A DNA stretch of 64,000 bases from Leucaena leucocephala (taxonomy: Eukaryota; Streptophyta; Magnoliopsida; Fabales; Fabaceae), in assembly GCA_037074615.1 (NCBI GenBank), contig CM073560.1, positions 9,617,501 to 9,681,500 on the forward strand, read 5' to 3'. Below are positions 47,255-57,946 of this stretch, one piece after another (the first letter of the stretch is position 1; each line of letters opens with the position of its first letter). The position numbers and the translations under genes were made by a program. A model generated the notes under the pieces. It did no database searches, was not told the origin of the DNA, and saw nothing but the letters and a program-made list of their open reading frames with translations.

Positions 47255-50200
47255 TTGACGTTGATAACTATCGTTTCTAATTATCAAACAAAACTAAGCT
47301 AACCAATAGTAAGTGGAGGCTAACCTAGGTCTGATCACAAGGAGCTAATGGATGTTAGAGTTCCTAATTAATCTATTGAGCCACAAATTAACAAGTTAAG
47401 CAGATGAGTTGTGTTTTGAACTATCAACTAACTTCAGAAAGTGAATCTATTCTATTATTTCTGTTTTTATGTGAATAAGATGATGAGATGAATGAATGAT
47501 GACAAGTGTGTTCCCTTGGAGATTACCTTACCTTCATTATCCACAGAATATCAAGAGTTAATCAATTGAATTAGAATAGGTTAGCTAACAACTCGCTAGC
47601 TAAATCTCAATCAAAACTATAACTCGCAGACATTGAATAGAGAATAGGAATTATTCAATTCAAAGATAGTAAAATATGAATTAAACAGAATTACTTCAAT
47701 TAATCACAGCTATGTTCAACTAGATCAAAGATAAGAATTAATCAAAGGTTCATTATTGCAGAAATAAGAAATCCAACTCGGTTCCATACTTCTTTGTCAT
47801 CTACTACTCTAATTGAATCAATAAACCAGAAGTAAACATATCAACTCGATACAATTAAATCTGACTTAAAGACTCAATGACACTCCCTGTTAAGCTCAAG
47901 GGTTCTGGTTAGCATCATCTCCAAGAGAGCACAGCAGCTTAGCCTTGCATTGCTATCTAAACTCCAGCAGCAATAGCGGAAGACACAACAGTAGTCATGT
48001 GGAAATGGAAGGAGAAGATGGAGATGATGTACTGCAGAACGTTCCTCTGGTTCTATTGACTATAACAGAGGAAAGTTGCAGAAGAGAAATGGAGATGGAG
48101 AAAGAGGATGATGAGGCGTCAGATGTGCTGTGAATAGGATGAGAGAAGTGTGAAATGGATATGTGTGATTGAATGGATGCAGTATGCGTGAATGTAGGGG
48201 GTGTAAGGATGGAAAGATGGAATAAGTGAGTTGAGAGATCTACGTATGAAGTGTCAAGTCTAGGTGATAAATGATATCGAATATTGTACAGATAGTGTGA
48301 TATATAGGAGAAGTCTGAAATGCATGAGTGAGTCAATGGAGCTGTCCAGATGTCCTCAATATCCAATTGTCAGCACATGATCTGGTATTCTGTTTACAGG
48401 ATATACTTCCCACTTGCTGTTGGCAACTTGCTCATTCTGTTCAGATGGAGTATGCTTGTAACATCCTAAAATTTCTGTACTAAGTTGTATGTACAGGTTG
48501 AATAAAATATATGAGATTTTTATGAAAAGATGTGGCCATATTTATGTAAAGAAAAGGATTAATTGGAAGAGGAAGAAAGTCTAAGAGCCAAAGTGCAAAA
48601 TTACAAAAATGCCACTGTGATGCCCTAAGAAACCAGAAGTAAATAGAGGGCATTTTGGTCATTTCACACAATGGATGGATATCAGAGGAAATTTGATAGT
48701 AAATTATTATAATTAATATGAGAATTTATGGAGTTGATAGAAGTTAAAAATAAGTCCTGTAGAATTAATTATGGAATTTACGGTGAAAAAGGACACCGAT
48801 AAAGGGTTAAAGGAAACGTATGTAATTTTTAACAAGACTTCTGGATCTCAGAAAATTATGAAACTTTGTATAGAATTCATTTTATATTAGAATGAATTTC
48901 TAAAAATGTTAGAACAATTAAAGGAGGTGTTTAGCATTTATTCTGAGATCAGAATAATTTAAGGATATCGGTATAAGGAAAGTACATTGGGATTTGTGCC
49001 AATTAGCTATTGGACCTAAAAGAGGCCCAACATTTCGTCCTAGGCCAGCCCAATAAGGCCCAAAAGTTATCTTGGAGCCCAAGTCCAATAATAAATAATT
49101 TATGGATTTTTTTAAAAGAAAGAAAAAGAGAATAAAGTAAGAATTAAGTGTTGCACATAGTGGGACCCACAAGGACTTAAAAATGGCACCCAAAAAGAGG
49201 AAGGGTTAGGTGTACCAAGTAGGCCATGCTAGTGATGTCATGGTGGTAAGGTCATGAGTGTGAAGAGAAAAGATATTTCAAGATCAAACCTTTAACCATT
49301 AGATCAAATAGTTTCCAAAGTGATCTTGGCCTTCAAATGGCACATGACTTTTGCTATAAATACCCCCTTTCCATTCATTCTTCACACCCAAGAGCTCCTT
49401 TAGAAAGAGAAGTGAGTTATAGAGAAGGAAAGTGGAAGAAAGCAAGGAAGAAGCAAGGGTCTTGAAGGAGCAAGTAAGGTAAGTTGTCTCCTTGCTTCTA
49501 CCTTTTGTTCTTATAGTTTGTGCTTGAGTTTAAGTGATCTTTTTAGGCTTAAATCTTGGGGAAATGCTTCTGGAATTTTTGTGTATATGTGAAAGGAATA
49601 TGAGTTTTAAGTCATAGATAGTTAAGACAAGCTTAAACAAGTTAGTTACATGCTTGGTTGTGAAGTAAGTTGATGTTCTTGACTTTACCATTTCGATTTG
49701 TACTGTTCATGCACTGTTCATGATAGAAGGAAATGGAATTTAAATGATTTAATGCTTCCATTGAGTTTATATGATGATTTTGTGTAGGATTGGAAAGGTT
49801 TTGAACCTTGGAAACCATTGGAATTAAAGTTATAATGTTGAAAATTCCTCACGATTACTGTTCACTCATGTGAACAGTGATTTGAATTTCATGATCTTAA
49901 AATGAGATTTTGTGTGGGGGAAAAGTGGAGGAACAAGTATGGGAAGCATTTGAATCAAAATGAGAATTTTTGGGAGATTTATGTATGCTTTTCCAAATCT
50001 GTACAGAATAGTGTATTGTAGCTAGAATTTGGTTATTTTGAGTTCATAAATGGATTCAAAAGGTGAAATTGTATAGGGTAAGGTCAAGACATCAATTGGT
50101 TCAAAAGCCAAGTTAATTGGCAAAGATTAAAGAAAGTTATGTTAGTTAAAGCAAGTTAAAGGTTCAAGAGAGGTAGTCTTGAGTAGTGTTTGAGTTCATG

Positions 50201-52012
50201 GTCTTAATGGATTATGTAATGAATATGAATGTATTTAGGACCTTGAAACCTCTAAGAAGGTGTTGGGGAATGATTGACCAAAAAGCTTCATGATTGGAAA
50301 GCTTGGGAAGCAAGTGCAAGCATAAGAAAGAAAGCTTAAATCCAAGGTAGTGGACTTACCCTAAACTTGTATGTATGTAATGTATGCTTGATTGTGCTAT
50401 GTCTTGGTTGAATTGTGTGTATATGGTAGATGATTGAAGCTCTGTTATTTTATAATTTCTTTGGCCAATTGTATTTCATATGATACATGGAAGCATGCTC
50501 ATCACACTATGATAACACTTTCACAAGCAAGCACGAGTCTTTACATTAATACATGCATTGTTTGGTATTGTTTGCTACTGAGATTCCCCCGAATCTCACC
50601 CCCCATAACCATGATCTAGGTGCTGGAACATCACAAGGAAGGAGATAATTGTGGATGTATGAATGGTGTATGACTTGGAAAGCATGCCTTTAATTTATGT
50701 GATGATATATTGGTATGTATATGGTAAATACTCACTGGATCCGAGTTGAGGGAGTTACCTTTCAGCGATAGTTTGAGTGACTTATCCATTTTGGTTTCAT
50801 GTGAAAGTTGACATGAACATATCTAAGATCTATATCTTTAAATGGACACCAAGAATGCCTCATTTGGTTAAGAACTAGAATTGTTATGATTTTTCAAAGT
50901 CGTGAGTTGAAATCTGGAATAAGATAAACAACTACTCAGAGGCAGTGAGGTTCATGCGCTAATTTCATGTAGTGAATGAATGAGTTTTTCTACGAAATTT
51001 TGTGAGATTAAAGTAAACATATGGGGATTTAAATCCATAGGTAATTCAACTTAATTGGATAAGTATACAAGGAGAAATGAATTTTTGAAAATGGGGCAAG
51101 GAAACTGGAATTTCCAGATTTACCAAATGTACAGTAAAGTTCAACGAATAAACTAATTTGATCTGGATAAGGAAACCTCATTTTCATGTTTTTCTATCAA
51201 AGTTAAATGAAATAGATTTCATTATAAATTGGAATCACCTAAAAATGATTTTTCTAGATTTAGCTATGAATTTCCAAAGTTCAGGTTGTAATCTGGAATT
51301 ACCCAGTGAATAGTGGCAGTGAACAGTACCCGTAAGCCCAACTCTTGGAAATTCATGTTTTTGAGGTTAAGAGGTATTCCAATGTTCTAAAATAGTTCCA
51401 ATTGAGTATAAGTAAGGTTAAGGTTTAAGTTCAAAATTTAAGGTCAAGGTTTTTTTAAGGTTAAGATTTAAAAATATTTACTAGAAAATGCCATTGTGCT
51501 GGTAGACTATATAGAGTACTGTGTACGTAGGTGCTGTCTAAGGAGGCTAGAAGTGAGTGGACCTAGCCGGTTCATCCAGTCTTTCCTGGGTACTTACGTA
51601 GAATGGTAGTTCTCATGGGACTTACCGAATCAGTACAGTTATCTTCTGTCAAGATTTTTGGCAAAGAGACATATAATAAAGTTAAGATTACTTCCGTAAG
51701 TGTACTCTGAGATGTTTAAAGGAGGATGTTTCAATTCTGATGTGTGAACAGTGCCGCGTATGAACAGTACCAGATGTGTGGAGTTCAGCTCTGTTGCTAC
51801 ACATGTTTGATCTCCTACTTGCAATCTGTTATCTACTCTTATTTGCAGTATGTTAAGTCCAGCTATGCAATTCATCACATGCTTAAATCACCTTCTGTCC
51901 AGTTGTCCCTTTTGTCATTCGCTGATTGATTTCTGCATTTGAAGTTTGGTCGCACCCTTACATACACCAGGTAGAGACTAATATTTACAGAGAATGCTTC
52001 TTCTTTGCTGAT
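47255..52012. mobile_element. Unclassified insertion X inside B2
   Basis: B2 homology to other LTRs stops near 47255 and resumes near 52012. Minus the LTR at 48457-51733 it is about 1.5 kb. Starts near TTGATAACTATCGTTTC. Contains no long frame and no clear TIR or LTR signals; the minus-strand frame at 47995-48366 has no known domain. Ends and class are uncertain. Confidence 0.45.
48457..51733 (+). mobile_element. Solo LTR B3 inside insertion X
   Basis: Begins TGTAACATCCTAAAATTTCTG-like at 48457, ends GGAGGATGTTTCA at 51733; flanks ATGCT / ATTCT (one mismatch). 3277 bp. TATA CTATAAATACCCCC at 49354, donor-like GGTAAG at 49478-49483, hairpin at 50580-50597 (perfect). Related to the minus-strand LTR 60395-63441, sharing the GGATGTTTCA end and the segment 51510-51600. 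No genes. Confidence 0.82.
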
Positions 52013-54007
52013 TGAAGTTTGGTAAAGTAAAGGACGTGAAATTTGGCATAAAAATAGTTAAGATACAAAGCTTTAAATGGACACCAAGAACGCCTCAATT
52101 GGTTAAGTATTCGATTTATTATGATTTTTTCAAGTTGGAGATAAAATCTGGAATGAGATAAAACGAGCAACCAGAGGCTGTGAGGTTCATGCATTGATTT
52201 TAAATATTAAATAAACAAATTTTTCCACTAAATTTTATGAGTTTAAAGTAAACATCTGGAGCTTTAAATCCATATGTAACAAGTCTAATTTGGATAAGTG
52301 AAGAAGGAGAAATGAATATTTGAAGACAGTGTAAGGAAACTGGAACTTCCAGATTTACTAAATGAACAGTATTTTTTAATGAATAAACTGATTTCAGTTG
52401 GATAATGAAACCTTTGTTTTATATTTTTCTTTCAAATTTCAACGAAAGAGCTTCCATTAGAAATTGGAACCACCCCATTTCTATTTTTCTAGATTTAATT
52501 ATGAATTTTCAAAGTTTACGCTGTATTCTGGAATACCAAATAAACAGTACCAAGTGAACAGTAATTGAGAACCTTTTTCTTGAAAATTCATATATCTAAG
52601 TTAAAGAGGTATTTAATTGGTATAAGCTACTTCTAATTGAGTATATCTGAGGGTGAAATTAAGGGTACGACATGAACAGTGATTTGGAATTTCATAATTT
52701 TGATGCTTCCAATGGTTTTAAAATAAAAAATTATGTGGGAAGAAATAGATAAACAAGTATTGGAAGCATTGGAATCAAAATAAGAATTTTTGAAAGAAAA
52801 AGGGAAGTTATGTAATTTTGTCTAGAAGAGTGTGCAGCTGCTAGAATTTATGAATTCTGAGTTCATAAATGAAGTCAGAAGGCCAAATTGTGTAGGGTAA
52901 AGTCAAGAAATCAATTGATTCAAAAACCAAGCTAATTAACAAAGATTAAAGAAAGTTACTTTAGTAGATAAAATTCAGTGTTCAATGAAGTTGGACTATA
53001 ATGAGTTAATGGTAATGCAATGTTAGGATTTGGTTTGTGTGCTCAAAGAGGGCAGTCACACCTCAAGGAGAAGTAGAAAGCAAGAGGAAAAGGAAAAGGA
53101 TAAGGAAAGCAAGGAGTATGAGGTAGTGAACTTATCTACTGTATGCTTATGTTGCTTGGATGCTTTATGTGATTTTTACTTACTTTGATGATGTGAAGCA
53201 TGTATGATTAAGTAATCTCTGTTTCTTTTTATGCTATTGCCGTATGTTATAATTAAGGTACATGGAAGTTTGTAAGTATCATTATACAAGCATGATCATT
53301 AAGTGCACACATAGTAACATCAAGCATATAGTTGCATACATTGTATGGTTTATGTTTACTACTAAGATTTTCCCTGAAATCTCACCCCTACATGTCACCC
53401 CAACACCAACAGGTTCTTCAAAGATGGAAGAAGATGAAGATGCAAGAAGAGGAGTTAGGGGATAGATGACATGATGGATTGTACTTAATGTTATGTATGA
53501 CATATGTAATGTATGCTTAGAAGCAACACAGTAGTTGCTGTAATTAAAAATAGTAAATGATCAAATAAATGTATGATGTTTTAGTAGTATTTAGTTAACA
53601 TGTCAAGCTTCATTTTTACACCAAGTACGCCTTATTTTGATGTCTGTACAAAGAGAATGAATTTTCCAAAGTTACGGACTAGAAACTATTTTTCAGAAAT
53701 TTGACTAAATAAACAGTAATCTTTGACGATTAAGCTGTACTGATTGGATGATCATTTTGTCTGAGAATTATTTTTCCTGTAAATTTCAAGATGTTATCTT
53801 CGAGTAAAATTTTGAACCACTTCATTTTGATTTTTTTAGAACTAATTATGATTTTCTGAATTTTGTCGCCAAATCTGGAATACCATATGAACAGTAACTC
53901 GAGAAGAGTAAAAATTTCAAATTTAGCTAATAAACTTCCAAGGTCGTATAAGTGGTTCTAAATGCTACCGAATAGTCCCTAAGATGTACGAAAGTAAGGA
54001 TGTTGCA

Positions 54008-55790
54008 ATAGGAATGTACCTAAGATTATAGATAGTCTCAATAAGTGGGACAGTCAGTTACAATATGATTGGGGTTATTCAGGTATTTCTACAGACTTGT
54101 GAATGCAGTACTCAGGGTCATTTCTTATGTTAGGGGTAAAGCAATTACTAAGAGGGTGGTAGTGCTATAACTCTATCAAAAGAAATGGTATATAGAAAGA
54201 TCAGTAGATAACAATAAAGAGGTTATTTTCATATCACTCTTCATATAAGAGTTGGATCTGAAACAGATGTCTCTCAGATAGAGCTAGATTCAGATGAATA
54301 CAGATCACTTTTCAGATAAGAGTTAGATCTGATAAAGATTGCTCTCAGATAGAGCACAGTTCAGATACAGATTGCTCGTAGTTAGAGCATAGATTGAGAT
54401 GAGATGTTATGATATAGCCATAGCAACAGAATATAATGGCAGGTGGTTAGACCATGATTGCACAAGGCAATAGCCCATGGTAAGCAGTAGTAAAGTAAGA
54501 AAGATGAGAAGGAACTCCTGTAAGAGAGAAAATAAGTAAAGTCTTGGTAAATAATATGGCTACTAGATGTATTTCTTAAATTTTTTTATTGATTGAATTA
54601 TCAACAAGTAGAAACAGTTAACCTTATAACTTAGTCTGTTAGTTTTAAGATCTTCCAGAGATGATGATACAGTACAACGGGATCACATAGGAATCCGGGG
54701 GTTCACAGTTAGATCCTAACATGGCTCAAGGGTCATAGTTAGATCCTAACATAGCTCCAAGGTCGCAGTTAGATCCTGAAGAGGCTTACGGTTGATCGCA
54801 ATTAGATCTTAAGGTCTCTGGGAAGATGATTACTAAATATGAAGTTAAGGTAAGGAAGTTTCACTAGTTGATTAATTCATCCAGAAAAATTATTTATAAT
54901 AGTTTTCCTCAGATAGCCTCTATTATATATAGACTAAACTTAGTTTCCCTTAAATGAAGACGGAGTCCAAAGTTCAAATCTGAGTGCTGATCTTCAAAGT
55001 TTTGTAGAAGTATGCCTAAGAAACAAAGAAGAGAATCCCGTATGTTTTGAGAACAGAAAAGTATGAGTAAATAGATCCTCCATATGAGAATTAGGAGATT
55101 AAAAGGCCAGAGAGACCCAGAGAAGAGGGTCTAAGGTAAAGGAAAGATAGAACATAGTTATATGAGAAAGAGAATGCTAGGACTTAGAGCTACAAGAAAA
55201 GTAACCTAGCCTAACCCAGTAGCATGCTTAATTAAAAGGTGCTAAGGAAAGAGTAGCCTAATGATGGGTAACCCCTAAGAAGGGATTAGAAAGAGTGCAA
55301 ATGCCACAAAGGTTTGGCATAGATACATAAAGTTATGTAAGAAGATAAGAAAAGTTAAAAAGAGTTAGAAAAGTTATAAAAAGCAAGATAATAGAACCCC
55401 TTATGTTAGAGTCATAATCAGAATTATGATTTTGTATTAGGAGAAAGAAAGGTAAAAGAACACTATTTCTCCTGAGATATTAGCAAAGTGTAAGAGAAAT
55501 GATGTAGACCCTAGAATTACATCAAAATTCTGAAGGGTAAGATATGAAAGAAATGGACACTACTCGTAAGTCCAGTAAGTTGTCCATAAGCATAAGCAGA
55601 TAAATAAAGGATAAAGATGGATGAGTAATAGGAAGAAGTAGATTTCAACTCTGATTGAGTTGATTCAGAAAAAGAGAGCATAGTAGCACAGAAGAGATAT
55701 AAAGTTTTTATGGATGATAAGAGCACTCAGCCAAATGTTAAGATAATTTGGCTAAGGTATTAATTAAATTTCAAGGATAAAATTTATTTT
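54008..55790 (+). mobile_element. Interior of outer element, 3' part
   Basis: Resumes the outer element after B1. Contains a four-copy CAGTTAGATCCT repeat (54705-54805). No protein frame survives. Related to the minus-strand fragment 18021-19877. Confidence 0.7.
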
Positions 55791-55803
55791 AAGAGGGGGA
55801 GAA
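55791..55803 (+). other. Polypurine tract of outer element
   Basis: AAGAGGGGGAGAA just before the 3' LTR. Confidence 0.8.
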
Positions 55804-55804
55804 T

Positions 55805-57946
55805 TATAATATCCTAATTTTTAGGCCCAGAGACTTAGAAAGTAGCCTGAAATAGATAGGCTACTAGACCCCTTTAAGCAGAAGTCCTAGAAACATACAA
55901 AGGGCTTTTAGGGACTAAACTGAAATAAGTGAAAGTACAGGGACTTATATGCAAATAGTGAATATCTCTAGGGGCATAATGGTTATTTTTTAAAAGAAAG
56001 GGACTAAAGTGAAAAGTCTAAAAGTTCCATGGTATGAAATGAAAGTAGACACAAGTTGTGGGCCATTAAGTATAATTATAAAAAGTTAAGGAATTTAATT
56101 GAAAAGAGAAAAAGTTTCTACGGGAAAAATGGTAATTATAGAAAGTTGAGCTAGAAAAGGCTTAGAATTGCCTGGAAGTATTTTAGTCCCAAATTTCATC
56201 AGTAGATAGAGAAAGTTGTGCTAGTTAATCTAGCCTGATACAGAAATTTTATTGGAGTTCCAGATAGCTGATATTTATCTGATAGCTTGAAAGTTATTTG
56301 AATTTTTTATCAGACCTTCTGGACCTCAGATATAAGTGAAAAGTTACAAGAAGGTGCATCTGGTGAAGCCAGAGGTTAGTGAACTAACAGAATCCCGAAA
56401 AGAGTCCTGTAGGAAAAGTTATTCACTTTTTAGTGAATTTTGACAGGAGTTTGTGAACACCCGATATCCGATTGTGAAACATAACCGGTAAGCAAGTTGA
56501 AACTAAATGAGCCCAGATAACATCCCATGAGGCCCATGATGACGCCAAGTGAGGCCCAGGACTATGATATCAGTTCATCGGTTAAAGGGGCCAGTGTCCG
56601 AAAATATTCAGAAAATATGCAAAATGACGAAAATACCCATATATTATAAAATAATGAGTGAAGGGCATTTTAGTCATTTTACCCAGGTTAAAAGGTCAAA
56701 GAGACCTACAAGGATAGTTGACCAAGGTCAGAGAATACTCTGTTAAAATGTGAAAAGATAATAATGCCCCTAGAATTATTAAAGTAAATAAAGAGGACCC
56801 AAGGGCATTTTGGTAATTTGCCAAGAGATCTGTAATTAAGTTAATACCCAGTCCAAGAATGTCAATAGTAGAAAGAATCCGGATACTAGATTTAAGATCA
56901 GAATATATATTATGGAATGTCAAAAAAATTAGATTTAGAAAATAGTCTGGTTTTTAGAAAATTGGATTGAGCTGGTACAGGATTGGACTGAATGGCCTGG
57001 AGGTTTCTAGAAGCGATGACTCACTAGGTGAGGTATCCCAAGGGACCCACCAAGGCACCACCTAGCATGCAAGGTATCCTTGATGAAGTCATCTTGATGA
57101 TACAGGCGAAGCTTCTTGAGGAAGCTAAGCGATCTAAGCCGTTCATCGCGATTCAATCTGGACTGTCCATTCCATTTCCCTTCACCTATAAATACTCCCA
57201 CCCCCTCCCATTCCATTCACAACACGGCAAGGAAGAGAAAGACAAGAGAGAAAGAAAGGAAGAAAAAGAAGGAGTTCTGGCTAAGTTAGGAGTAATCCAA
57301 GGAGCTTAGGGACTTAGCAAGCTTAGGAATAAGGTAAGTAATTTATTCTAATTTCTGCTCTAATAAATTAGAGGATTATTCTTATAAATTTAATAGTTAA
57401 AATAGAAAAATATATCTTTCTATAAGGTTAGTCGTGGATAGAAAGAAAGTTAGGGGATTTTCAGAATAGTGGTATTACCTCAAGTTAAGCTTGAGTTAAA
57501 TAAAGCTATATACTGGATAGAATAATAATGAAAATATTATTATGCCTTATATAGGCTCTGACCTATGAAAAAGAAGGAACCTTAGAGCAGAAGCTAAGGA
57601 CTAAAGGAAAAGCTACACGACAGGTAGTAAACTTACCTAAACTTGTATGTGTTGAATGTATGGTTAATTGTGTTATGGCTTGATTGATTGACGTTATTCA
57701 TATGTAATTGTTAAAGCTCTGTGCTATGATTACTTTGGCCAATTGTATTTTATATGTTACATGGAAGCATGCATATTATATTATGTTGACACAATCACAA
57801 GCAAGCACTAATACCAAGCATTGATACATACATTGTTTAGTACCATTTCCTGCTGAGATTTCTCCTGAAATCTCATCCCTATCTTTTCCAAACATAATAG
57901 GGTACTATTTTGGAGAAGATGGGGCTTAGGAAAGTGAGATATAACA
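55805..57946 (+). repeat. 3' LTR of outer element
   Basis: Begins TATAATATCCTAATTTTTAG (TG changed to TA), ends GAGATATAACA. 2142 bp. TATA CTATAAATACTCCC at 57186, GGTAAG donor-like site at 57333-57338, hairpin at 57855-57874 (8-bp stem, perfect). High likeness to the truncated 5' LTR, so the pair is fairly young compared with the interior's loss of coding sense. Confidence 0.88.

Larger units (their letters stand above)
44757..52672 (+). mobile_element. Solo LTR B2 inside B1
   Basis: Begins TGTCACATCCTAATTTTTTC, ends AAGGGTACGACA, with exact duplication TGAAC (44752-44756 and 52673-52677). Its own sequence is 44757 to about 47255 plus about 52012-52672. TATA CTATAAATACCCCC at 45990, donor-like GGTAAC at 46102-46107, hairpin 47030-47048 (one arm decayed). 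No genes. Confidence 0.88.
43021..54007 (+). mobile_element. Solo LTR B1 (outermost of the nested set)
   Basis: Begins TGTCATATCCCAATTTTTTC at 43021 and ends GTACGAAAGTAAGGATGTTGCA at 54007; flanks ATAGT / ATAGG (one mismatch). Its own sequence is 43021-44756 plus 52673-54007, about 3.07 kb. TATA at 44236, donor-like GGTATG at 44355-44360, hairpin at 53364-53383 (partly decayed). No genes. Confidence 0.85.

Noticed and set aside
51639..51929. Short ORFs at the B3/X boundary
   Set aside because: They cross the LTR end at 51733 and so cannot be one old gene.
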